64,000 nucleotides of DNA, taken from Kalmanozyma brasiliensis GHG001. Lineage: Eukaryota > Basidiomycota > Ustilaginomycetes > Ustilaginales. The notes beneath the pieces are model-generated. The model saw only the letters and a list, made by a program, of their open reading frames with translations. It did not search any database and was not told the origin of the DNA. Below are positions 40,934 to 50,585 of the stretch, piece after piece; the stretch's first letter is position 1, and each line of letters starts with the position of its first letter. The position numbers and the translations under genes are program-made. The stretch covers positions 186,001-250,000 of the forward strand of contig NW_015961952.1 in assembly GCF_000497045.1 (NCBI RefSeq), in the 5' to 3' direction.

Positions 40934-43078
40934 TCAAGAGGAAGCCAGATCGTCGGGTCGCAAGTTCCTCTTCTTCCTACCTTTATGTCCCTTGGCCGCA
41001 GTCCCCGGTCCCCAATTGGCCTGCGGATTGCTCTGGTACCGCACGATCTTCTCTCCCTTCCCCAACACCTCTTGCACCTCTTTCCGCTTCACGTCGTCAA
41101 AATCGTACTCCCTCGTCGGTTCCTTGGCCAGCAGTACGCGCGCAAAGTCCTTCTCCTTCATATTCTCCATCTTGACCGGCTGAACGGTCTTGACCCAGTA
41201 GCGGAGGATGTCGAAGATCTGCCCCCTTGTGGCAGTCGTCTTCAGCGATCCTGCTGACGCATGTGACCGACTCACCTTGTGGCCTGCCGACAGCAAGGCG
41301 GAGACCATCTTATCGAGCGGGGGCGAGACGCAGTGGAACAACCCACTCGCCTTAGGCGGGGTGAAGTAGAACAGCCCTTCACTGCCCAATTCTTGAGCGG
41401 CGAGGCTGACCATGCCGTGAATGCGTGCGCTTGTATGGAACGCCCCTGGGTTCTCCTCCAAATTCGCCAATACCGATTGGCAGAACTCGCCATCGTGCAG
41501 GTCACCCAACCACATCGGCCCACCCAAATGCATCCGATTGCCGCACTCACCACACCTCTCCCCCACCGGCGGACCCTGCGCCGAATGATACCTGTGATTC
41601 ACATTCTCCTGTCCCGTCTTACCCGTGCTCCTCGCCTCCGTAGTCCGCCCGAACCGCTGCACATGAAAGTCCTGACAGTGCGTACATACGTACACAGTCC
41701 CCGTCGTCGACGCAACGTTCTTCACCTCCACAGGTCCCGTCCACACCCGCACAAACGTGCGCAGGTAAAAATCGATCGACAAACTCAGCATCGGCTGGAT
41801 GTACCGACCGTACCTCGCGGCGGACGTGGCGATCGTGTGCAGCACCAGTCGCAGGGCGACTTCGTGCGAAAACTCGGCTTTGACCGACACACCGCCGTAT
41901 TGGGAGAAGCACTTTTCAGGGTAGTTGTGACCGGCGAGGACGGCAAGGTCGGTGCAGGTGACGCAGAGGAGACCGCCGTCCGAGACGGATTGCACGCCGC
42001 CGTCGATGAAGGGGGCTGCGGAACCGTACGGGTCCAGATCGACCACGTCGAAGCGTTGGGAGGGATCGCGATGAGTGTACATGAGCGTGATGGCGTCGCC
42101 GGCGTTGAGACGCACTTTGCAGTCGGGGTGGATGGCGGCGGATGCGGCGGCGTCGGCTGCTGGTGTCGCTGCAGGCTGTCCAGATGCTAAGAGATGTTGG
42201 TTTGCTAGTGTTGCTGCGGTGCGCGAACGCGCTTCGTCCTCCCTCTCGGCAAGCGCATCCTCGTCCATAGCCTCCTCTGTGACTGCCTCGCTGCTACTCG
42301 CCTGGTCAACCTCGGACACGATCCACTCGTCGATCGGACGGTCTGGTGGGAAGTTGAGCGCGACATTGCGCTTCATCATCTCCACCGCGGTCGGCGACAG
42401 GTCGTTGGCCAACACCCATCGCAGCAAAGGGATCTCCTTGGCGTATCGAATACTCCGCAGACCTGTCGCACTGAGTGCCTCGAGCAGGGTGAATCTGTAG
42501 CTGCGGTATGCGTCCTCTGCAGACGGCACGACTGCTGCGCTCGATGAGGCTCCCTGCGTGGCTTCAGCTTCCGTGGCCTCGGCCATGGCAGTGCCGGTCG
42601 CGTTGCCGTTCTCGTCGATCCTCGACTTCTTTGCGTCTGGTTTCTGTGCTTCTGCTGCAGCCCCTTCTGCGCTGGTCGACCCGTTGACATCCTTGCGCTT
42701 TCCTTTGCCTTTTCCAGCAGACGTCGTCTTTCGCTGTGAAGCACGAACGAAGCGCGCCTTCTTCTCGGCATCGAGCCTCTCGCTCCACGTGCGGATAGCA
42801 AGCGTCGACAGATCGCGGTTGAACTCCTGGACGGGGTTGAGAAACGCTGCTTCCGCCGAGGGCATCACGATGGTGGCCGAGTTTTCGCGAAAGGCAGACT
42901 CGTGATCGGCGAGTGTGATGCCGGAGGCTCGTGCTCGCTCTGGGGCGAGGAGGATGGGTGTCGGTGCCATGCTGCTGAACTTCCTCGTCGAGGTGCTGAG
43001 TCGTTGAAGTGGGTTGGGAAGGAGCGACCTGACGTTGGGGTCAAGGAGGATCGCTCGAGCTCGACGAGCGACTGCCAT
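40934..43078 (-). CDS. TRM1: tRNA (guanine26-N2)-dimethyltransferase Trm1
   Basis: From the ATG at 43078 this encodes 714 residues. Trm1 forms m2,2G26 in cytosolic and mitochondrial tRNAs. Family motifs include 'ALSATGLRSIRYAKEIP', the SAM-dependent catalytic 'VVDLDPYGSAAPFIDGG', 'CTDLAVLAGHNYPEKCFSQY', and a C-terminal zinc-type region with 'CTHCQDF' and 'ERCGECGNRM'. An acidic Ala/Ser/Glu insertion and a Lys-rich NLS-like stretch (KGKGKRKD) lie in the first 330 residues. The first 36 residues (MAVARRARAILLDPNVRSLL...) are a plausible mitochondrial presequence. A second in-frame ATG at 42970 would give a 678-residue form without it. The frame is open further upstream to 43576, but that sequence is not family-like. 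Confidence 0.95.
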   Translation of the reverse strand: MAVARRARAILLDPNVRSLLPNPLQRLSTSTRKFSSMAPTPILLAPERARASGITLADHESAFRENSATIVMPSAEAAFLNPVQEFNRDLSTLAIRTWSERLDAEKKARFVRASQRKTTSAGKGKGKRKDVNGSTSAEGAAAEAQKPDAKKSRIDENGNATGTAMAEATEAEATQGASSSAAVVPSAEDAYRSYRFTLLEALSATGLRSIRYAKEIPLLRWVLANDLSPTAVEMMKRNVALNFPPDRPIDEWIVSEVDQASSSEAVTEEAMDEDALAEREDEARSRTAATLANQHLLASGQPAATPAADAAASAAIHPDCKVRLNAGDAITLMYTHRDPSQRFDVVDLDPYGSAAPFIDGGVQSVSDGGLLCVTCTDLAVLAGHNYPEKCFSQYGGVSVKAEFSHEVALRLVLHTIATSAARYGRYIQPMLSLSIDFYLRTFVRVWTGPVEVKNVASTTGTVYVCTHCQDFHVQRFGRTTEARSTGKTGQENVNHRYHSAQGPPVGERCGECGNRMHLGGPMWLGDLHDGEFCQSVLANLEENPGAFHTSARIHGMVSLAAQELGSEGLFYFTPPKASGLFHCVSPPLDKMVSALLSAGHKVSRSHASAGSLKTTATRGQIFDILRYWVKTVQPVKMENMKEKDFARVLLAKEPTREYDFDDVKRKEVQEVLGKGEKIVRYQSNPQANWGPGTAAKGHKGRKKRNLRPDDLASS

Positions 43079-43373
43079 GCACTGCTGTTCGGCGGTGACG
43101 CTCCGATTTGTCCCTCGAGCGAGTGTCTTGCTGTGCGTGTCTGTGATGTCGTCAAGAAGATCAACCTTGAAAAGACGTTGAACCCTGGCCAAATTTTCCC
43201 CTCTCGACCAAAAAAAAGGGCGAGAAGAAACCTCGTCCGCAACCCGAGGTTTCAGCTTTGCTGACCGTTTCACGTCCCGCCAGAAGACCGATTGGGAGGG
43301 TGCATGTTCGGTATGCGCGGCTGACGAGATTTCAGGGTTCTGTTGTGTTTGCCGCGACAGCTGACGGCTATCG
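43079..43373. promoter_or_regulatory. divergent promoter TRM1 / phytoene desaturase
   Basis: The starts are 295 to 376 bases apart, depending on the desaturase start, so the two promoters are packed together. A run of A is present at 43210-43216. Confidence 0.45.
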
Positions 43374-45281
43374 ATGTCCGCTTCGCACCTTCGCATCCTT
43401 TCCTTTCCCCCCACCTCTCGCCATCCCTCCGTCCTCAGGAAGACCTCTCGCGCCATGGCAGAAGTCACCACTTCGGCCTCGAAGCCGTCGCTATCGCGCC
43501 TCAGCTCCACCTCCTCCACGCCGGTCAAGCTTCGCACCAAGAAGGTCATCATCATTGGCGCGGGCGCCGGCGGCACCGCTCTCGCCGCGCGTCTCGGTCG
43601 TCGCGGCTACACCGTCACCGTTCTCGAAAAGAACACCTTCGGTGGTGGTCGTTGCTCTCTCATCCACCACGACGGTCATCGTTGGGACCAAGGCCCATCG
43701 CTCTACCTCATGCCCGAGATCTTCGAGTCCTGCTTTCGCGATCTCGGCGAGGACATCCGTTCGCACATCCGCTTGCACCAATGCAACCCCGCCTACCGAA
43801 TCCATTTCGCGGATGGCGAAAAGATGCTCCTGTCGAGCAACTTGAGTCAGATGGGCGAGACGTTGAATTTCTTCGAAAAGCGAGCGGGGAACAAGGCCGA
43901 CCCCCTGACCAACTTCCTCACATTCCTAAAAGAGGCGGGGGAGAACTACGAGGAGTCGATCACACACGTCTTGACCAAAGACTGGAGTGCTTGGTGGGCG
44001 TTTTTTCGACCGGAGCTCTTTCCGATGCTGTGGAAGACCAAAGGGTTGCGCATCTACACGACGCTGTACGACCGCACGACCAAGTACTTCAAGTCGCGGC
44101 ATGTGAGGAGGGCGCTGACGTTTTCGGCCATGTACATGGGCATGAGCCCGTTTGATGCGCCGGCGACGTACAGTCTGTTGCAGTATGCAGAGTACGCAAA
44201 GGGAATCTGGTACCCTATTGGAGGATTCTACAAGGTCGTAGAGGCCATGGAGACCATTGCGCGGGACAAGTTCGGTGTGGATTTCCGCTACGATACCACT
44301 GTCAAACGGATCATTGTCGACGAGCGAAAGGGTACCACCTCTGGAGTGGAGCTCGCGTCAGGGGAAGTATTGGAAGCAGACGTGGTGGTGAGCAACGCCG
44401 ACCTCGTATGGACGTACAACAACCTCCTACCTCCGTCGTCATACGCACACAAGCTGAGGGGCAAAGACCAAACGTGCTCCTCCATCTCGTTCTACTGGTC
44501 CCTCTCTTCGATCGTCGAAGAGTTGGGTGGACACAACATCTTCCTTGCCGACGCATATCAAGAATCGTTCGACGAGATCTTTCGCGATGGGGATACACCC
44601 ACGGAGCCGTCGTTCTACGTCAACGTCCCCTCGCGCCTCGACCCGTCCGCTGCACCACCAGGCAAGGACACGCTAGTGATCCTCGTCCCCTGTGGACCCA
44701 TCTCCATTCCCGAAAAACCCTGCGCAGATCCATCCAAAGGCGCACGCACGCGCGAGCAGTTTGCATCCACCATCACCCGCGCCCGACGACAGGTCATCGA
44801 AACGCTCTCCAAACGACTCAACCGACCCGATTTTGAGTCGCTCATATCCCACGAGATCGTCAACGACCCCTTCGACTGGGAGGACAAATTCAACCTTTTC
44901 CGGGGTTCCATCCTCGGTCTGTCCCACACCATCCCCCAGGTGCTCTGGTTCCGACCGTCGATCCAACATGCCAAGTACAACAACTTGTTTTTTGTAGGGG
45001 CGAGTACGCAACCCGGGACGGGCGTGCCGGTTGTCGTAGCGGGCAGTGGGGTCGTGGCCGAGAGGGTGAGTGCGTTTTTGGAGGGAAGGGAGAAGGGCTG
45101 GTTGAGCTGGGAAGCTATTCGGGGGAGCATCTTTTTGGCCGGGTTGGCGATGGTCGGCGTGATGGCGGCCGGGTTTGCCGCTGGGTTTGTCGTGCTAGGG
45201 CTGGTCATTGCGGTGGGCGTGCACGTGTTGGGCGTCGCGGATGTGCCTGGGTTGGTCCGAGGGAAGGTCATGCCCGAGTAG
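43374..45281 (+). CDS. car1: phytoene desaturase (CrtI type, carotenoid biosynthesis)
   Basis: A 635-residue FAD-dependent desaturase that introduces double bonds into phytoene to give lycopene-type carotenes, the precursors of beta-carotene and retinal. The dinucleotide-binding 'VIIIGAGAGGTALAARLGRR' is near residues 54-75. The CrtI 'RWDQGPSLYLMPE' and the C-terminal signature 'GASTQPGTGVPVVVAGSGVV' are present. Two hydrophobic segments near the C terminus suggest membrane association. The frame opens at 43374; a second ATG at 43455 follows a pyrimidine-rich stretch and could be the real start, giving 608 residues. It is a single exon. The other carotenoid genes are not in this window, so it is not clustered here. 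I infer a photobiology or pigment role from the family. Confidence 0.95.
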   Translation: MSASHLRILSFPPTSRHPSVLRKTSRAMAEVTTSASKPSLSRLSSTSSTPVKLRTKKVIIIGAGAGGTALAARLGRRGYTVTVLEKNTFGGGRCSLIHHDGHRWDQGPSLYLMPEIFESCFRDLGEDIRSHIRLHQCNPAYRIHFADGEKMLLSSNLSQMGETLNFFEKRAGNKADPLTNFLTFLKEAGENYEESITHVLTKDWSAWWAFFRPELFPMLWKTKGLRIYTTLYDRTTKYFKSRHVRRALTFSAMYMGMSPFDAPATYSLLQYAEYAKGIWYPIGGFYKVVEAMETIARDKFGVDFRYDTTVKRIIVDERKGTTSGVELASGEVLEADVVVSNADLVWTYNNLLPPSSYAHKLRGKDQTCSSISFYWSLSSIVEELGGHNIFLADAYQESFDEIFRDGDTPTEPSFYVNVPSRLDPSAAPPGKDTLVILVPCGPISIPEKPCADPSKGARTREQFASTITRARRQVIETLSKRLNRPDFESLISHEIVNDPFDWEDKFNLFRGSILGLSHTIPQVLWFRPSIQHAKYNNLFFVGASTQPGTGVPVVVAGSGVVAERVSAFLEGREKGWLSWEAIRGSIFLAGLAMVGVMAAGFAAGFVVLGLVIAVGVHVLGVADVPGLVRGKVMPE

Positions 45282-45560
45282 AATGGCGATACCAACGATT
45301 GCTCATAGATGCAATTGCAATGCAACCCTTTCCACTCATCGTTCATTCACGCACACCTTGAGCACAGCGAAGAATACGAGGCAGTAGGATTACATCTGAA
45401 TACACACTTTTCTAGCCTTCTAGAAGCCAGGTTCGACGCCAGCCACGCCGGATCCGCCTCGAGGCACGGTATCAAATCATAAAGTCAAAGTTCTCGGATC
45501 GAAAGCGGTCATAAAATCATAGTCCATGGGTATGCCTCGGCTTGTGGCCCAAGCGCTTGC

Positions 45561-47445
45561 TTAGTTCTGCCTATACGTCGCGGCAGGCGGAGCATCCTTA
45601 TGGTTATGCGCCGGCCTCCTGCTCGGCCCACCCCTGCTGCTCTCATCGCTAACATCTGGCTCAGCATTGGTCAGATGCAATCTCCTGGGCTGCTCGTCCA
45701 TCTCCTCGAGCGCGTCTTGTGCATCGACATACGCAGGAGGGGCGTTGGCGTTGTATGCGCCATTCTCCGCCACAGGGCTGCCGAGGTTGCTCGACGGCCT
45801 CCTGCTCTGCCTCCTCGGCGAGGTAGCATTGTACGAGTTCTGGCGACTTCTCGAAGTATTGCCGCGGAGGGCGGCACCGGCTGCTTCGCGTGCACGCGCA
45901 TCGCGCACCTCGGGAGGGTCAAAGTGGCTGTAGTCCGGACCGGGCGAGCGGGTCTGGGCGGGTGCAGCACGAGCAGCACGAGCCGCCGCAGCAACGTTGG
46001 CTTCCGAAGGCGAGACCATGAATTGAGCCTGAGGACCCGCACCGGCGCCCATGCCAGCAAGGTTCTGACCAACTCCAGCGACCGAGTAAGGACCGTGGGT
46101 GTCTTGCCAGCCCATCATGGGCAGCGTCCAGGGAGCAGGCGCCAGCTCGCTCGACATGGTGTTGGGCGACATCTGCGCAGTATTGTAGCCATCGTTCGAG
46201 GTGTTGTACGACCCGTGGCCATGGGAAGAGCGTCGGTTGGTTTCCCTGCCTGGACTGGTGTTGTTATAGAGATACGAAGTGGCACCACCAGCCGCAGCAC
46301 CAGCAGCGAGAGCAGTAGCACCGTTGCGCGCAGGACGCTCCTGCATGTCGGGGTAGCCGTTGCCAGCATAGCCATTGTAAGCGTCGTAGTCCTGGTAGTT
46401 GTTGGCGGCTGTGTTGTTGTAAGCTGTGCCGTGAGCTTGGGACGAGCCGTTATAGCCGTACCTCTCCGGGTCATCGTCGTTGGCGAACTGGGCAGGAAGG
46501 GTCGCACTGGTCTGGTCGCGACGCTTGCGGCTCCTGCGAGAGTCGGCAGCCGCAGCACCAGCCAAAGCACCCATGCCAGCAGCCGCGCCTCCAACACCAG
46601 CAGCGGTATGTGAAGCACCGACGTGGTCATTCTGGGGAGAGAAGCTAGGCCAGGCACCATCGCTGTGACTGTAATCGCCGGCGCCGCCCTTACGCGAATT
46701 GCGTCTCTTGGCAAAGACGCAGAGGGCGATCAAGAGGGCGAGCAGCAAAAGACCGCCTACGACGCCACCTACAATCCCGCCAATGAGACCGCCATTGGAG
46801 CTGGAGCGATTGGCGTCGGCTCGATTGGGAGAGGAAGTGGTGGTGACCACGGGGGTAACAACGGTGGTGACGACGACTTGAGAGGTGCTCGTACCCGAGA
46901 CAGAGAGGGACGTGGAGACAAGTGTGGTGGGCGAGGAGGTGGTGATGATGATGGAGGAAGTGGAAGAGGTGGAAGTCGAGGTGGGCGTGCTCGAAGTCGT
47001 GGAAGAGGTAGTAGTGGAAGTGGTGGTGGGTGCAGCAGCTGTTGGTGTAGGCAGGCCATTTGAGGTAGCTATGGAGGTCAGTATCGCGCATTGAAGAAGC
47101 AAGAGAGAAAGAGAGATTTGGGAAGCAAGAAATCAGAGTGTGCACCACAATACCAGCATACAGCTGTCTCCTGCTCGAGGTGCGGTATGGGAAGCGGTGA
47201 GACTTACATGTGGTAGCAGTGGTTCGACGAGTAGTGGCAGTGGTAGTGGGCGCGACCCTGGTAGTTGTGGTTCTTCCCGACGCGGTGGAGACGATGGAAT
47301 CGGTGTTGTCAGCGCCGCCGAAGAGGTCAGAGGTGAAGCTATCAAAGGCGTCCTGGGTGGTGGTGGTCGCGCCCGCCCCGCCGCCGGGCCCTTGCCGTTC
47401 CCACAGTGCGGGAGCACGGGGCATCATAGAGGGTTGTAGGAGCAT
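45561..47445 (-). CDS. Ser/Thr-rich single-pass membrane protein, Mid2-like (two exons)
   Basis: My model joins exon 1 (47208-47445) to exon 2 (45561-47068) across a 139-base intron (GTAAGT...CATAG), giving 581 residues. The N-terminal ~170 residues are an O-glycosylation-type Ser/Thr-rich ectodomain. A glycine-zipper membrane segment (GGLIGGIVGGVVGGLLLLAL) follows at ~173-198, then a KRR stop-transfer. The ~380-residue cytosolic tail is Ala/Asn/Tyr-rich. This layout matches fungal Mid2/Wsc-like wall-stress sensors and Skg6-type proteins; homology is not provable by eye. A clear N-terminal signal peptide is missing, so a further upstream exon or a signal-anchor topology is possible. Frame and phase agree across the inferred splice. 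Confidence 0.8.
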
Positions 47446-49444
47446 ATTGGATTTGCGAACGCCCGAGATGGATGGGCTTAGATGCCTTGAACGATGTTAG
47501 ATGGTGGGAGGTGCGTCGAGGAGGATGGATGGCGATGGTTGAGAATCAAGCGGGATCTTTGGGCAGGGCCATCCACGCAGGAACCCAATCTAGTGAAAAG
47601 GCGGGGGAAGGCGCACATTGGTTCTGTTTGCTATAGCTGATACTGCTGTTACTGCACCCTCTCTCTCTCTCTCTGTCCCTCTCTTGTCAGGCTTGGCGGC
47701 GATCCTGGAATCTAATGCAGGAGCTTGAACCCTTTCCGCCCTCGAAACAAGGCTGCGATCTGCGACCTGCAAAGAGAATCAAGAAAATCTTTTTTAGGCA
47801 GGAAATCCACTGCACAAGCAGCGTTGAAAGCGCAGTTTGCCGTCATCTTGCGCTGCCCTGTCTCGCCACGAGCCCACCAGATAGAACCCCCTTTTTGGCC
47901 ATTCTTTCCCCTTTCACAGTGGTTCGCTCTCTTGCGACGATTCGATGATTTCCGTTGAACACAGCCAAGAAGCCAAAAGCGCTCCCGTGTTCCGTGTTGG
48001 AGGCTGACTCTGAGATAGAGAGAGACAGAGATAGGATGGATGGCTCTCGCAACTCCGGAGACGGCCACTGATGACAGCCTAGGCTAACCTGGCTTGGCTT
48101 GGCAACGTGGTGAGCGCATCCGCAGGCGAGGAAAAGCGCAGCAAGCCGATTCCACCCAATTCAACCGGAGCGAGAAATGGGCTTGGCTCTCTTGGCTCCA
48201 ACTGGGGTGAAAAATTCAACGCCCGTTCCGCCAGCTCGGTGCATTTTGTTCCTCACAGAACCCTGCAGCAGTTGATGAGCTTTCTACAGGGTCGTTCTCC
48301 AGAGCCCTTTTGAGATGTTACCCCACACCTCCATCTCGGGGGGCATACAGCAGGGAGCAAGCCAACTCTTGACGTTCTCATTTGGAAGAGCACTCGAAAT
48401 GACACTGCACGATGTGCACTCACTGTGGCTTGGATCCGATTCGGCTGGCTGACCCACATCTGCCGCAGTCGGTTGAGCGATGCGAGAGGCCAAGAGGTTC
48501 TTCGAGGTCGCTTCCCACTCGTGACTGGGCGCGCGCTTCCATTCAAAACCCAACTCACTGCGGGCCGATGGCTTGCCGAGATTTCCTTCAGTTCGGCAGG
48601 CGATACAGTCACCACCCCGAACTTGCTCCTCTGCAAGCTCAGCGCACCACAAGAGGCTACGCCGGTCTGTGTCAAGCTTGCCAGCTTCGATTCAACACAA
48701 CCTAGCAATTTCACCATCGAGCCACCGTCTGAGTCTGAATGCTCACCCAGCGCGATCTCTGCCCGCTCTGGATTCCATGAGCAGCCGTAAAACCGCACAA
48801 CTCGATAGTCGCTTGCCTCGATCAAGCTCATTACTCATATCCTCAGTCCATTGCGCTCTGTCATGAAGGAGAGCAGTCGATGAAGCCCAAAGCGAGCATT
48901 CTCGCCGTCTTGTCAGAAGGTCGCTGTGATACCGCCGTCTCAGGGGCTGATGGCAGGCTGCAGCTGTAGCGCCGCATAGCGGTGCATTGAGAGGGCCAAG
49001 CGGAATTTGTACTGCTCGATCCGACCTCTTCATCTTTGAAATACGGGACAAGCAAGCCGGCTTCGGTTTGAATACATTTTACCCGGAAGGAAATCGTCGA
49101 GCACTGAAATCACCAATTCAAAGTCCAAGTTCGAATTCGAAATAAGTTAAGCAAGAAAATCTCAAACGTTGGTTCCGTTTGAAAAACGACTGAGCATCCT
49201 CTGCCTTGCTCAGCTCTGCCTGCGCCTCGCTGCAAATTCGATCCCGCACAAAGCATCGAACCCATCACGGGATGGCATCATTTTTCCCAACTGGCTCAGC
49301 GCGGTGCCTTGCCCAACCTGAAATTTCCGCTTCTCAGTTGCAAGTCGAGACAGCTGACTGACTTCGCAGGCTGACTCGCAGGCATGTGTGTGGGTGTGTT
49401 AACTTTCTGGCACAGCACAGCGCACTCGAAACTGCGGGCAAATG
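47446..49444. other. gene-poor region between sensor-like gene and cyclin leader
   Basis: About 2 kb without a recognisable gene. It contains the promoter of the minus-strand sensor-like gene. Open frames of 90-190 codons at 48253-48866 overlap on both strands and have no family resemblance. Locally A/T-richer sequence lies around 49060-49200. Confidence 0.45.
47659..47674. repeat. (CT)8 microsatellite
   Basis: A perfect CT dinucleotide run in the upstream region of the minus-strand sensor-like gene, where it reads GA. It is likely length-variable. Confidence 0.85.
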
Positions 49445-50585
49445 CTGACAGACGTCCCTGCCGCTGCTGCTGCGATTTTAGGGTTCTGGTTCAGCCCAAC
49501 TTGCGCGACACTCTGTCGACTGCGGCTCAGAACCTCAAATCTGCAGCCCTGACCTGCTACACCTTTCCTACCTTCTCGTCACCATCCACCCCTCTTCTCG
49601 TCACCACCCTTCCTTTCTTCTTTGCTTGGTTCCTCTTCAAGTGTTGGGCATTCGTTCGCGGCGGGACTTTTCTCCCTCTCCTGAGCAGGCTCATCCGCTC
49701 TCTTTCGCTAACCACTGCTCCTGTTCGTCACACGAATTGGCAGCTCTGTGTCCGCGTAGAGAAGAAGAAGACAAAGAAGACGGCTTCTCGACCAGTCCAA
49801 AGCGCAGCATCGTCAACAGACCTTGCTGGCTTTCCTGTCGTTTCGTCGATCGAAGCTCACGTCGCATCTGCGGTAGTCCGACTCGGCCAGCTTGGACCCT
49901 ACTAGCACCGCTGCCCAACCACGGTGCATCTCAGTCGACGCAGTCTCTACGGCCTCAACTTTGGTTGATCCCGACATTGCGGCCTGGCCTCACTCGGATC
50001 ACTCGTCCGTCCTTGACCTGGCATTCTCGATCGAAGCTCGTAGCTGACGTAGCTCACGCGTTCGCTGTCCGCTACCACCAAGCCAGCGGCCAGCTCTCCT
50101 TCGCTGCCGACGTCGCTAGCCGCATCTTTGCCGCGCATCCATCCGGCTCTCCATCAGGCTCGACCCTTCCGTAACGACTCTTCATATGCCCGTCTTCTTC
50201 GCATCTAGGTGATCTTTCGACCTATCACCTCGGGCTCTGCTCAGGGACGCCTTCATTGTGCTGCTCTCTCGACTTTGTCCTCTCCTGTCTTCCCATCGCT
50301 CGTCATTCGACACGTTGGTACTCCACACATCCCGCAGCCAACCTTTTCCGACATCATCCAGAGTGCAATCGCGCCTCGGTCATCCATTTGGCTCTTCCTT
50401 CCCGCATAGTCAAGCTTTGGTCCGCTTGCCTTTCGTTCGTATTCGGTCGCCGTTCACAACTCAGCTTCGAGTTCCCCCTTTGGTAAGGCACGAGTGCACT
50501 TCAGCACCTCAGGCCTTGCAAAGATCCAAAAGCGTCCACTTCGGTCCCTCGACTGTCGTGCTCGCACCTCCTGCCCTCGTTCAAC
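49445..50585 (+). promoter_or_regulatory. ATG-depleted long 5' leader of the cyclin gene
   Basis: In 1141 bases the plus strand carries one ATG (50186), whereas its complement CAT occurs about 23 times. Pyrimidine-rich sequence at 49560-49700 resembles a fungal transcription start region. The simplest reading is a leader of roughly 0.9-1.1 kb that has purged upstream start codons. It could contain non-coding introns. Confidence 0.6.
50186..50212 (+). promoter_or_regulatory. 8-codon upstream ORF in the cyclin leader
   Basis: ATG CCC GTC TTC TTC GCA TCT AGG TGA is the only upstream ATG in the long leader, ending about 370 bases before the main start. That distance would allow reinitiation. Confidence 0.5.

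Noticed and set aside
43079..43576. 166-codon upstream extension of TRM1
   Set aside because: It crosses the promoter and start region of the divergent desaturase gene and has no Trm1-like sequence; the 43078 ATG begins a good presequence.
45421..45460. tRNA B-box-like sequence ggttcgacgcc
   Set aside because: The flanking bases do not form a T-arm stem and no A-box or cloverleaf is present.
48253..48866. Overlapping open frames of 97-192 codons on both strands
   Set aside because: No domain, mutually overlapping on opposite strands and in a gene-poor interval.
49230..49290. Minus-strand gggttcgat resembling a tRNA T-loop
   Set aside because: No matching stem or other tRNA arms could be folded around it.
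49384..49905. 173-codon plus-strand frame before the cyclin
   Set aside because: It covers the inferred transcription start and pyrimidine-rich leader; its hydrophobic stretch is just translated CT-rich DNA.
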